Assembly: GCA_025459175.1 (NCBI GenBank)
Contig: JALORC010000028.1
Location: 1 to 58,032, forward strand
DNA from: Planctomycetota bacterium
GTDB lineage: Bacteria; Planctomycetota; UBA1135; UBA2386
Direction: 5' to 3'
Length of the DNA: 58,032 bases
In this document: piece by piece, positions 15,234-23,704 of the stretch
How positions within the stretch are numbered: position 1 is the first letter of the stretch
How the letters are laid out: each line of letters starts with the position of its first letter
Made by a program: the position numbers and the translations under genes
The notes under the pieces: model-generated
Seen by the model: the letters and a program-made list of their open reading frames with translations, nothing else
The model's database searches: none
What the model was told of the DNA's origin: nothing

Positions 15234-16829
15234 ATGCCACCTACGACCACCACCCAGGCCCGCACGAACCCGCGCCGGTGGCCGGTCGGACTCGCCGACT
15301 GGCTGGCCACGCACCGCCCGCGCCATCGCTACGCCTACGCCGTGCTGGCGGTGGCGATCGCCACCGCGGTCGCCTTTGCGCTGTCGGACCTGCTCGACCT
15401 CGCCAACCTGAACATGGTCTACCTGCTGGCCGTGCTGGTGGTGGCGGTGCGACTCGGCCGCGGCCCGTCGATCGCCACCACGCTGCTCGGCGTGCTGACG
15501 TTCGTCTACGTGTTCGTGCCGCACGAGATGTCGCTGGTGCTGGCCGACATCTCGTACCTGCCGACGTTCCTGATCATGCTGGTGGTCGGTCTCTTGGTGT
15601 CGGAACTGACCGGCCGCCTGCGCAACGAGGCACTCGCCACCGAGGAACGGGAGAACGTCACGCTGGCGCTGTACGACCTGTCGCGAGGCCTCGCGGCCGC
15701 CGAGACCCGCGCCGACCTGGCGGCGATCGCCGAACGCCACGTCGAACAGGGCTTCGCATGCCGCAGCTGGGTGTTCGAATGGCGCGCCGACGTGGCCCAC
15801 CCGCTCGCAACGTCGACCTCGCCGCTGTCGGTCGGTGACGACGCCGCTGTGCGACGCACGGTTCGGCAACGCCAGGCGGAACACACCGGGTCATTGTGGT
15901 GCCAGCCGCTGGTGGTCGCCAACGAAGCCATCGGCGTGCTGGCGTGCGAGACCTTGCGCGGCCCGCTGTCCACGCTCGACCAGCAGCTGCTCGAGTCGTT
16001 CGCGAACAACATCGCCGTCGCCCTGCATCGCATCGTCGTCGACGAAGTCGCCCGTGCGGCCCACCAGCGGGCCGAGGACGAACGGGTGCGCAACGTGATG
16101 CTCAGTTCGGTCAGTCACGACCTGCGCACTCCGCTGGCCTCGATCACCGGTGCCGTGACGACCCTGATCGACAGCGGCGATCGCCTCGATCCGACGACGC
16201 GACTCGACCTGATGCAGGCGATCCGCGAGGACGCCGAGGCCCTCGAACGCCAGGTGCGCAACCTGCTCGACGTCACCCGGCTCGAATCGGGCCGTGTGCA
16301 GCCCCGTCGCGACTGGCACTCGATCGAGGAGATCGTCGGCTGCGCACTGGCCCGGGTGGAGACGCTGCTCGCGCGGCGCCCGGTCGCGATCGACGTGCCG
16401 CCCGACCTGCCGCTGGTGCACCTCGACGGCCTGCTGATCGAGCAGTTGCTGGTCAATCTGCTCGAGAACGCGGCGCGTTACAGCCCGGCCGACAGCCCGA
16501 TCCGGATCGCGGCGGCGGTGACCGGGCAACAGGTCGAGTTCACCGTCGCCGACCGCGGTCCCGGCATCCCGGTCGCCGATCGCGAACTGGTGTTCGCCAA
16601 GTTCCACCGCGGCCACGGTGCGTTGCCGGGCCCCGACGGCGGGCCCCATCACGGGGCCGGCCTCGGCCTGCCCATCTGCCGGGCGATCGCCTCGCTGCAC
16701 GGCGGCGACATCGCCATCGAGGACGCCCCCGGCGGCGGCGCGTGCTTCCGGGTCCGGTTGCCCGCCGACCGGCTGGCACCACCGACGTCGCCGCCGCTCG
16801 CACCGACAGCTCCTGACGCCATGCCGTAG
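15234..16829 (+). CDS. KdpD-like sensor histidine kinase (DUF4118-GAF-HK), 531 aa
   Basis: The N-terminus (residues 35-130) holds four closely spaced membrane segments of DUF4118 type, as in the C-terminal half of KdpD. A GAF-like sensor region (about 140-265) follows. The phospho-acceptor helix has SSVSHDLRTPLASITGA with His near 295. The ATPase domain has an N-box (LLVNLLENAARYSP), a G1 box (VADRGPGIP), and GAGLGLPICRAIASLHGG. The N-terminal KdpD and USP sensor domains of classical KdpD are absent, and no kdpABC is nearby. The likely partner is the KdpE-like regulator at 22919-23635, with the dab genes between them. Confidence 0.9.
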   Translation: MPPTTTTQARTNPRRWPVGLADWLATHRPRHRYAYAVLAVAIATAVAFALSDLLDLANLNMVYLLAVLVVAVRLGRGPSIATTLLGVLTFVYVFVPHEMSLVLADISYLPTFLIMLVVGLLVSELTGRLRNEALATEERENVTLALYDLSRGLAAAETRADLAAIAERHVEQGFACRSWVFEWRADVAHPLATSTSPLSVGDDAAVRRTVRQRQAEHTGSLWCQPLVVANEAIGVLACETLRGPLSTLDQQLLESFANNIAVALHRIVVDEVARAAHQRAEDERVRNVMLSSVSHDLRTPLASITGAVTTLIDSGDRLDPTTRLDLMQAIREDAEALERQVRNLLDVTRLESGRVQPRRDWHSIEEIVGCALARVETLLARRPVAIDVPPDLPLVHLDGLLIEQLLVNLLENAARYSPADSPIRIAAAVTGQQVEFTVADRGPGIPVADRELVFAKFHRGHGALPGPDGGPHHGAGLGLPICRAIASLHGGDIAIEDAPGGGACFRVRLPADRLAPPTSPPLAPTAPDAMP

Positions 16830-16849
16830 CGGTGCCGGGCCGCGGCGCG

Positions 16850-17764
16850 TCACGAATGCCGGGTGCGCAGCCACGACGCGCCGACCGCGAGCCCGAGCAC
16901 ACCGAGCACGACGCCCAGCGACAGCAGCGGTGGCAGGTGCACGACGTCGAGCAGCACCAGCTTGAGGCCGACGAACGTCAACACCACCGCGAGCCCGTAC
17001 TTCAGGTAGTGGAAGCGGTCGAGCATGCCGGCGAGCACGAAGAACAGCGAGCGCAGGCCGAGGATCGCGAACACGTTGGCGGTGAACACCAGGAACGGCT
17101 CCTGGGTCACGGCGAAGATCGCCGGGATCGAATCGATCGCGAACACCACGTCCGAGATCTCGACCATGACCAGCGCGAGCAACAGCGGCGTCGCCGCGCG
17201 CTGACCGTTCTCGCGCACCCAGAAGCGGTCGCCGTGCAGTTCGGTGACCCGCAGGCGGCGGCGCAACTGCACCAGCAACCAGCTTTCGGTCGGAGCGGCC
17301 TCGGCGCCGCCCTTCGGCCACAGCAGCTTCAGCCCGGTCCAGACCAGGAAGGCGCCGAACACGTACAGCACCCAGTGGTAGCGGCTCACCAGCGCGGCGC
17401 CGCCGAGGATCATCGCGCCGCGCAGCACCAGCGCCGACAGCACGCCCCAGAACAACACCCGGTGCTGCAGCTCGCGCGGGATGCGCAGGCCACCGAGGAT
17501 CAGCACGAACACGAACACGTTGTCCATCGACAACGACAGTTCGATCACGTAGCCGGTGAAGAACTCGATGCACGGCACCGAGCCGTAGCGCAGACCGAGC
17601 CAACCGCCGAACACGCCCGCCAGCGTCGCCCACACCGCGGTCCAGCCGAGTGCCTCGCGGAAGCTGGGCACGTGCGAGTGCTTGTGGAACAGCCCGAGAT
17701 CGAGGGCCAGCATGCCACCGATGAAGGCGAGGAAAGCGATCCAGAGCAGGGGCGAGTCGGGCAT
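16850..17764 (-). CDS. TerC/Alx family integral membrane protein
   Basis: The 304-residue protein has about nine membrane segments and both TerC signatures: LSMDNVFVFVLIL and VEISDVVFAIDSIPAIFAVT, whose acidic residues lie in the membrane and are thought to handle metal ions. Family members export Mn2+ or respond to alkaline pH (Alx) or tellurite. It lies between the KdpD-like kinase (tail to tail, 20 bp) and the divergently transcribed dabA. A pH- or metal-related role beside a bicarbonate transporter is plausible inference. I looked for a yybP-ykoY-type leader upstream and saw none. Confidence 0.9.
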   Translation of the reverse strand: MPDSPLLWIAFLAFIGGMLALDLGLFHKHSHVPSFREALGWTAVWATLAGVFGGWLGLRYGSVPCIEFFTGYVIELSLSMDNVFVFVLILGGLRIPRELQHRVLFWGVLSALVLRGAMILGGAALVSRYHWVLYVFGAFLVWTGLKLLWPKGGAEAAPTESWLLVQLRRRLRVTELHGDRFWVRENGQRAATPLLLALVMVEISDVVFAIDSIPAIFAVTQEPFLVFTANVFAILGLRSLFFVLAGMLDRFHYLKYGLAVVLTFVGLKLVLLDVVHLPPLLSLGVVLGVLGLAVGASWLRTRHS

Positions 17765-18053
17765 GCCGGGGAGGCGCGGGGTTCGGAGGGGTCGCCGAAG
17801 ACGCGGGACAGAGTGTCGATCGAGAGTATTGCAGCAGCGTGGACCACCGCAGCCGGCGATGCCACCCGCAGCTCGGCAAACGCGTCAACGACCGTTGATG
17901 CTCGCCGGCCGCCGATGGTGACTGCGCGATTGTCCCGCCATCGGCCTTCGTCTAGAGGTGATTCCCGACCGGTGCCCCGACCGGTTCTCCGCGTAGCACG
18001 ATGCTCCACCACCGATGCGCCTCGGGCGTCGACGCGCCCGCGTCCGCCGCCCA
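17765..18053. other. divergent intergenic region between TerC and dabA genes
   Basis: There is no gene in these 289 bp. It holds the 5' regions of both divergent genes, a short palindrome CAACG-AC-CGTTG at 17887-17898, and the tandem decamer described separately. A CACGAT hexamer at 17997-18002, 12 nt before the alternative dabA ATG at 18015, could be a -10 element. Confidence 0.5.
17964..17985. promoter_or_regulatory. tandem decamer upstream of dabA, possible response-regulator site
   Basis: CCCGACCGGT occurs twice with a 2-bp spacer (period 12). OmpR/KdpE-type regulators bind direct repeats with about one helical turn spacing, and one such regulator is encoded at 22919. The site lies 69 bp before the dabA start used here. 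Binding is inference. Confidence 0.4.
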
Positions 18054-20579
18054 ATGAACGTCGACACGACGGTCCAGGCATGGGTCCTCGCCTGTCGCCC
18101 ACAGCTGCCGATCCAGAACCCGCTGTGGGCGTTCGTGCACAACAACATCTTGCTGATGTCGGAGCACAAACCGTTCGCGACGGCGGTCCGCGACGCGGCG
18201 GCGCTGTATCGCGCCCGGCCCTACGAGTCGGAGGAGTTCTTCCGTCGCGAACTGGCGCGCGGCCGCATCGATCGGGCGGCCCTGGCGGCCGTGCTGCTGG
18301 CGCGGTGGCCCGCTGGTCACGCGGCGCCGCACGACGGCGACGAGGCGATCGCACGCTTCCTGGCCGATCCGCAGCTCGGCGACGACCAGCCCCCGGTGCC
18401 GCTGGTGCCCGGCCCTTCGGCCGAGCACCTGATCCGCTACTCGGTCCGCGATCGCCCGCTGCAGGACTGGCTGGTGCCGCTGATCGCCAGCTACCTCGAC
18501 CAGGGGTTGGCACCGTGGCCGAACCCGTACGCCGGCACCGGCCTGTGGGACTGCTTCGTCGCCACCGTGAACGCGACCCCTGCCTTCGGCATGCACTGGG
18601 CGCCGCAGCTGAAGGCGCGCCTGCGGCGGCATCTCGACGCCGGCCGCGGGGTGCTAGCGATCGTGCACGCCGAGGTGAGCGAGTTCGCCGCTGCGTCCCA
18701 GGCGCAGGACTACTGCCTGCAGACACTGTTCGTGCTGAAGGGGTGGTCCGGCATGGTGCACAAGCTGGAGACCGAGCCGCAGCTCGCCCCTGGCGAGGCG
18801 CCCAAGCTGTCGCTGCCCGACTGGCTGGCGATCATGCTGGTGTCGATCCACGCGCTGGACGACGCGATCCGCGGCGAGCATCCGCACCATCCGGCCCCCG
18901 TCCACTCGCACTACACCCGCGGGCTGGGACGACTGCATCGCTGGCAGGAAGCCTACGAACGTTCGTGCGCCAGCCAGGTCCTGGCCACGCTCGAACGCGA
19001 TCTGCGGCAGCCGCTGCCGCCGGTCGGTCGCCGGGCCCAGGCCCTGGTCTGCATGGACGATCGCGAGGAGACGCTGCGCCGCGCGCTCGAGCGGCCCGAC
19101 ATCGGCATCCAGACGTTCGGCACCGTCGGCTTCTTCGGCATCGACATGCGCTTCCAGGCGCTCGGCGCCGCCCGTCCCTCGCGGCAGTGCCCGCCGGTCG
19201 TCGAGCCGTCGCGCACGATCCACGAACTGCCCGTCGACGAGGCGGGCCGCAGCTGGGCCCGGGCCCGCACCGCCGGCCGTCTGCACGACTCGCTGGCGAT
19301 CATGCTCTACGCGCAGTCGCGCACGCTGGTGCGCGGGGTGCTGGTGGCCTTCGCGGCCGGCCTGCTCAGCTTCGTACCGTTGGTGTTCAAGCTGCTGCTG
19401 CCGAGCCGGGTGCATCGCTGGCGTCGCGCCGTGCGTCGCATGGTGCTGCCGCGGCCGTGGACCCGCATCGACGTCGACGCCCCCGGCGGCTACCGGCCCG
19501 AGGAACAGGTCGAGATCGTGGCGTCGATCCTGCGCACCACCGGCCTGGTGCGCGACTTCGCGACGCTGGTCGCCGTCGTCAGCCACGGTTCGACCACCAG
19601 CAACAACCCGCTGCGCCAAGCGTACGGCTGCGGCGCCTGCTCCGGCAACTCGGGGGTTCCGAACTCGCGGCTGTTCGCGTTGCTCGCCAACCGCACCGAG
19701 GTCCGCGCCGGACTGCGCACGCGGGGCATCGAGGTGCCGACGACGACACTGTTCGTCCCGTACCACCACGACACCACCATCGACACCGTCACGCTGCTCG
19801 ACGAGGCCCTGGTGCCACCCGAACGCCTGCCGGAGGCGCGCCAGATCGGCGGGCTGCTGCAGCAGGCGGCCCGGCTCACCGCGGTCGAACGCTGCCGTCG
19901 ACTGTTGCCCGGCCGCGCCCCGCTGTCGCCCGAACGTGCGTACCAGCACGTGCAGGACCGCGGTCACGACCTGGCGCAGCCCCGGCCCGAGTACGGCCAC
20001 AACCGGGTCGCGTTCTGCATCGTCGGCCGCCGTCGCTGCACGATCCGCAGCAACCTCGACCGGCGCAGCTTCCTGGTCTCCTACGACCCCACCACCGACC
20101 CGACCGGGGCGATCCTGCGCGAGGCGGTGCTCGGCACCGTGCCGGTCGCCGTCAACATCGCGATGGACTACTACTTCTCGCGGGTCGACAACGACGGCTT
20201 CGGCTGCGGTTCGAAGCTGCCGCTCAACATCGCCTCGCTGCTCGGCGTCATCACCGGCAGCAAGAGTGACCTGCGCATCGGCCTCGCGCGCCAGCAGGTC
20301 GAACTGCACGAGCCGATGCGGGTCACGGTGCTGATGGAGGCGCCGGCGCCGCGGATCCTGGGACTGGTGAACGGTCATCCGCGGCTGCGCCGGATGGTCG
20401 AGGGTGGCTGGATGCACCTGGGCCGCATCGATCCGGACACCGACGCCATCGAGATGTACGTGGACGGCCACTTCCGCCCCTGGCGCGAGGCATGGCCGGA
20501 GGCCAGCACGATGGCGGCCGGAGCCACCGCCGCGACCCTCGACACCGCCGCGGACCACGTGATGGAGGGCCGCTGGTGA
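18054..20579 (+). CDS. dabA: DabA: DUF2309 catalytic subunit of DIC-accumulation complex
   Basis: This 841-residue DUF2309 protein is the soluble, beta-carbonic-anhydrase-like subunit of the DAB inorganic-carbon pump. It hydrates CO2 vectorially at the membrane using ion-motive force. The four residues known from Halothiobacillus DabA are present with the right spacing: C333-x-D335 in LVCMDDREETL, and H511 in VSHGSTTSNNPL with C526 fifteen residues later in YGCGACSGNSG. The N-terminus has the family segment IQNPLWAFVHNN. ATG 18054 is chosen; ATG 18015 would add an Arg-rich 13-residue extension. The stop overlaps the dabB start (GTGA). Confidence 0.93.
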   Translation: MNVDTTVQAWVLACRPQLPIQNPLWAFVHNNILLMSEHKPFATAVRDAAALYRARPYESEEFFRRELARGRIDRAALAAVLLARWPAGHAAPHDGDEAIARFLADPQLGDDQPPVPLVPGPSAEHLIRYSVRDRPLQDWLVPLIASYLDQGLAPWPNPYAGTGLWDCFVATVNATPAFGMHWAPQLKARLRRHLDAGRGVLAIVHAEVSEFAAASQAQDYCLQTLFVLKGWSGMVHKLETEPQLAPGEAPKLSLPDWLAIMLVSIHALDDAIRGEHPHHPAPVHSHYTRGLGRLHRWQEAYERSCASQVLATLERDLRQPLPPVGRRAQALVCMDDREETLRRALERPDIGIQTFGTVGFFGIDMRFQALGAARPSRQCPPVVEPSRTIHELPVDEAGRSWARARTAGRLHDSLAIMLYAQSRTLVRGVLVAFAAGLLSFVPLVFKLLLPSRVHRWRRAVRRMVLPRPWTRIDVDAPGGYRPEEQVEIVASILRTTGLVRDFATLVAVVSHGSTTSNNPLRQAYGCGACSGNSGVPNSRLFALLANRTEVRAGLRTRGIEVPTTTLFVPYHHDTTIDTVTLLDEALVPPERLPEARQIGGLLQQAARLTAVERCRRLLPGRAPLSPERAYQHVQDRGHDLAQPRPEYGHNRVAFCIVGRRRCTIRSNLDRRSFLVSYDPTTDPTGAILREAVLGTVPVAVNIAMDYYFSRVDNDGFGCGSKLPLNIASLLGVITGSKSDLRIGLARQQVELHEPMRVTVLMEAPAPRILGLVNGHPRLRRMVEGGWMHLGRIDPDTDAIEMYVDGHFRPWREAWPEASTMAAGATAATLDTAADHVMEGRW

Positions 20580-21871
20580 TCCCGCTCGACGACCTGCTGC
20601 TGCCGCTGCTGGCGGCGATCGCGGTGCCGCCGGCCCTCCTCGGCATCCCGTTGCTGCTCGGGCGGCCGTGGCCGGAGCGCATCGAGGCCCGCCTCGCGGC
20701 GCTGCACTCCGTGCTGGTGTTCGCCGCCACCGCCCTGGTGCTGCGGAGCTGGTGGCAGACGCCGGGCGGCGTGCACGAACGCGAACTGCCGACCCTGCTG
20801 CACCTCGAGGGCTACCACTGGCACCCGACGCTGCTGGTCGACTGGCTGAGCGCGCTATACCTCGCGTTGATCGCGCTGGTCTATCCGGTCGTGGTGCGGT
20901 TCTCGCTGCCGTCGTTCTTCCGCGAACCCGGCCGCTCGCGCTACTGGTTCCTGGTGACGTTGCTCGGCTCGGCGCTCTGGCTGCTCTGCGTCGCCGGCAA
21001 CCTCGACCTGCTGTTCGTCGCCTGGGAACTGATCGGCGTCAGTTCGGTGCTGCTGATCGGCTTCTTCCGCCGCCAGGTCCGCGCCTGCCAGAACAGCCTG
21101 CGCGCGCTCGTCTACTACCGCGTCAGCGACTTCCTGATCCTGCTGGCCGCGGTATCGATCCACCACTCGTTCCCCGACCAGCACTTCACCGGCTTCGCCG
21201 CCGACCGCGCGGCACCGCACGCGTTCCTGGTCGGCATGGCGCTGCTCGGCGGCAGCTTGGCCAAGTCGGCCCAGCTGCCCATGTCGCCGTGGCTGCATCG
21301 CGCGATGGAAGGGCCCGCGGCCTCCAGCGCGATCTTCTACGGCGCGCTGTCGGTGCACCTCGGTCCGTTCCTGCTGCTGCGCACCTGCGAACTGTGGTCG
21401 GCCGAGCCGTTGGTGCGCGGGGCGATGGCCGGCGTCGGCCTGCTGACCGCGATCTGGGCGACCCTGGTCGGCCGCACGCGCCCCGACGCGAAGACCGCGC
21501 TGGCCTACTCGACGATGGCGCAGATCGGCATCATGTACTGCGAACTGGCCGCCGGCTGGCACACGGTGGTGGCCGTGCACCTGTTCGCGCACGCCGGGCT
21601 GCGCACCTGGCAGTTCCTGCGTTCGTCGTCGCTGATCCAGGACTTCCAGGACAACCCGGTGTTCGCCGGCAGCGTCGACCTGCAGCGGCGCCGCTTCTAC
21701 GAACGTGTGCTGCCGATCGGGCTGCAGCGCCGGCTCTACCTCGCCTCGGTGCGACTGTTCTGGATCGACAGTCTGCAATGGCACTGGGTCGCACGACCGT
21801 TCCTGGGTCTGTTCCGCGCCGTCGAACGGCTCGAGGACGCCTGCCTCGGTCGACCGAGGGAGCGCCGATGA
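20576..21871 (+). CDS. dabB: DabB: NuoL/ND5-like membrane subunit
   Basis: The 431-residue protein has about twelve membrane helices of the proton-conducting antiporter family. It has FVAWELIGVSSVLLIGFFRR, SAQLPMSPWLHRAMEGPAASSA (the discontinuous helix, normally ending near Pro/His), LAYSTMAQIGIMYCELA and HLFAHAGLRTWQFLRSSS. In DAB complexes this subunit couples H+ or Na+ flow to DabA. GTG 20576 overlaps the dabA stop. It is shorter than NuoL but normal for a DabB. The ATGA at its end couples it to a further antiporter-like gene. Confidence 0.9.
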   Translation: MIPLDDLLLPLLAAIAVPPALLGIPLLLGRPWPERIEARLAALHSVLVFAATALVLRSWWQTPGGVHERELPTLLHLEGYHWHPTLLVDWLSALYLALIALVYPVVVRFSLPSFFREPGRSRYWFLVTLLGSALWLLCVAGNLDLLFVAWELIGVSSVLLIGFFRRQVRACQNSLRALVYYRVSDFLILLAAVSIHHSFPDQHFTGFAADRAAPHAFLVGMALLGGSLAKSAQLPMSPWLHRAMEGPAASSAIFYGALSVHLGPFLLLRTCELWSAEPLVRGAMAGVGLLTAIWATLVGRTRPDAKTALAYSTMAQIGIMYCELAAGWHTVVAVHLFAHAGLRTWQFLRSSSLIQDFQDNPVFAGSVDLQRRRFYERVLPIGLQRRLYLASVRLFWIDSLQWHWVARPFLGLFRAVERLEDACLGRPRERR

Positions 21872-22890
21872 GTGCTCCTGCTGCGGCCCCGCGTTCGCCG
21901 CTGTTCCTCTGCCTCGGCGTGATCGCCGGCGTCGTGCTGTGGACGGCTCGGGACCACCTGACGTTCACGCTGGGCCTGATGGGCGTGCTGCTGGTGCCGT
22001 TGCTGCACGGACGGCACCGCTCGACCGGACGGCGCCTCGGGCTCGACCTGCTGCCGCCGCTGCTCGCCATCGCCGTCGTGATCGGTCACGGCATGGCGCC
22101 ACTGTCCGCCCCGCTCGCGATCGTGGCGCTGCTGGTGGTTGGCTGCGCCTTCCCGGCGCACCTGTGGCTCGAGGCGTTGCGGCCGCGCATCGCCAGCAGC
22201 GAGTTCTTGCTGCTGCTGCTGGCCCAGCCCGGCCTGGCGCTCGCGGTGCACATCCTCGACCCGCAGACGGTGACGCTCGATCTCGCCACGCGCAAGCTGC
22301 TGGCGGCCTGGTTCGTGCTGACTGCCATCGTGCAGACCGGGCTCGGGCTGGTGCGCACCGACCCGATGCGTGCGGTGTTCGCGATCGGTCAATCCCAGGC
22401 GGCGCTGCTGGTCGCCGGTGCACTGGTCAGCGAGCACGGCTTCACTGCCGAGTACTTGATGCTCGCCGGCACCGACCTCGGTCTCGCGACCTTGGTGATG
22501 GCGCTGGCGGACGCACGCGTTCGGCACCGCATCGCTCGCCTGCAGCCGGATCATGGCCTGGCCGATCTGGAACCGACCTCCGCCCGCCTGTTCCTGGTCG
22601 CCGGCTGGTTCTTCGTCGGACTGCCCGGCGGCATCGTGTTCTTCGCCGAGGACCTGCTGTTCCATGCGCTGGTGCAGCACTCCTCGGCCCAGACCGCGGC
22701 GATGATCCTGGCGCAGGTGCTGAACGCGATCGGCTTCTACCGGGTCTACCTCGGCGTCTACGCCGGTCGACCGCGCGCCGATGCGGCACCGAACGGATCG
22801 ATGCCGCGTTGGCTGGCGCCGGCGCTGACCACCCTGATCCTCATCACCTTGTTCCTCGGCTTGTGGCCTCAGCTGCTGCTGGGCCACTGA
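21868..22890 (+). CDS. diverged antiporter-like (NuoM/NuoN-like) membrane protein in dab operon
   Basis: The 340-residue protein has about ten membrane segments. Several stretches echo complex-I antiporter subunits: FPAHLWLEALRPRIASSEFL resembles the PFHxWLPDAH region, RTDPMRAVFAIGQSQAALL resembles the AySSixQ helix, and VGLPGGIVFFAEDLLFHAL resembles the GLPGxxGFxxExL segment. The classical membrane lysines are mostly replaced. It is coupled to dabB by ATGA and is therefore probably a third subunit of the complex. Two-gene dabAB operons are the well-described form, so this is an unusual addition. The assignment rests on local motifs only. Confidence 0.7.
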   Translation: MSAPAAAPRSPLFLCLGVIAGVVLWTARDHLTFTLGLMGVLLVPLLHGRHRSTGRRLGLDLLPPLLAIAVVIGHGMAPLSAPLAIVALLVVGCAFPAHLWLEALRPRIASSEFLLLLLAQPGLALAVHILDPQTVTLDLATRKLLAAWFVLTAIVQTGLGLVRTDPMRAVFAIGQSQAALLVAGALVSEHGFTAEYLMLAGTDLGLATLVMALADARVRHRIARLQPDHGLADLEPTSARLFLVAGWFFVGLPGGIVFFAEDLLFHALVQHSSAQTAAMILAQVLNAIGFYRVYLGVYAGRPRADAAPNGSMPRWLAPALTTLILITLFLGLWPQLLLGH

Positions 22891-22918
22891 ACCGCGTGCT
22901 ACAACGGGGCGAACGACC

Positions 22919-23635
22919 GTGACCGACATCCCTGGCAGCCCGAACGCCGGCCCCCTGATCCTGGTGGTCGAGGACGAGCCGCAGATGCAGCGCTTCCTGC
23001 GCGTCACGCTGCGGGTCAACAACTACCGGCTGCTCGAGGCGACCACCGGCGCCGAGGCGTTGGTCTGTGCCGCCGCCCGCCGCCCCGACGTCGTGCTGCT
23101 CGACCTCGGCCTGCCCGACCAGGACGGCATGCAGGTGGTCCAGAAGCTGCGCAGCTGGTTCACCGGTCCGATCCTGGTGGTCTCGGCGCGGCACCAGGAG
23201 AGCGACAAGATCCAGGCCCTCGACGCCGGCGCCGACGACTACCTGACCAAACCGTTCGGCACCGGCGAACTGCTGGCGCGGGTGCGGGTCGCGTTGCGCA
23301 ACCACAACCGGCTGTCGGCGGCAGCCGACCAGGGCGTGTTCGCGACCGGCGAACTGCGCGTCGACCACGATCGCCACGAAGTCACCGTGCGCGGCGAAGC
23401 GGTCAAGCTGACGCCGCTCGAGTACCGGCTGCTGCACACGCTGATCCGCCACGCCGGCAAGGTCGTCACCGGCCGCCAGCTGCTGCGCGAGGTCTGGGGC
23501 GAGGCCCACGTCGACGAGGCCCACTACCTGCGCGTCTACATGTCGGCGCTGCGGCGCAAGCTCGAACTGGACCCGGCCCGCCCGCAGCTGTTGCTGACCG
23601 AGCAGAACGTCGGCTACCGGCTGCACGTCGACTGA
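22919..23635 (+). CDS. KdpE-like response regulator (OmpR family)
   Basis: The 238-residue regulator has a receiver domain (ILVVEDEP acidic pair, phospho-acceptor Asp in VVLLDLGLPDQDG near residue 62, ILVVSAR switch Ser, LTKPFG lysine). A winged-helix DNA-binding domain follows, with LTPLEYRLLHTLIRHAGKVVTGRQLLREVWG and HYLRVYMSALRRKLE. The sequence is closest in style to KdpE. It begins at GTG 22919, 28 bp after the antiporter-like gene, so it is probably co-transcribed with dabAB. The KdpD-like kinase at 15234 is the obvious partner. Confidence 0.92.
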   Translation: MTDIPGSPNAGPLILVVEDEPQMQRFLRVTLRVNNYRLLEATTGAEALVCAAARRPDVVLLDLGLPDQDGMQVVQKLRSWFTGPILVVSARHQESDKIQALDAGADDYLTKPFGTGELLARVRVALRNHNRLSAAADQGVFATGELRVDHDRHEVTVRGEAVKLTPLEYRLLHTLIRHAGKVVTGRQLLREVWGEAHVDEAHYLRVYMSALRRKLELDPARPQLLLTEQNVGYRLHVD

Positions 23636-23648
23636 AACCGCGCCGCAC

Positions 23649-23677
23649 GAGCCGCCGCGCTTGACGACGGGCGGCTC
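23649..23677. terminator. stem-loop after response-regulator gene, overlapping clc promoter region
   Basis: An 8-bp inverted repeat (GAGCCGCC at 23649-23656 and GGCGGCTC at 23670-23677) lies 14 bp after the regulator stop, without a T-run. Its loop contains TTGACG (23661-23666), which with ACCCTA 18 bp downstream could be the promoter of the ClC gene. Termination and initiation may thus overlap here. Confidence 0.35.
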
Positions 23678-23704
23678 CGGCCCCACCCTAGGCCGCCTCA
23701 TTCG

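Noticed and set aside
16832..20269. An 1145-codon open frame on the plus strand across terC and dabA
   Set aside because: It is a shadow of real genes in other frames: the translation is dominated by Arg/Ala/Pro/His, and DabA with all catalytic residues lies in a different frame.
15234..23635. A kdp potassium-transport operon
   Set aside because: Only KdpD/KdpE-like regulators are present; no kdpA, kdpB or kdpC sequence was found.
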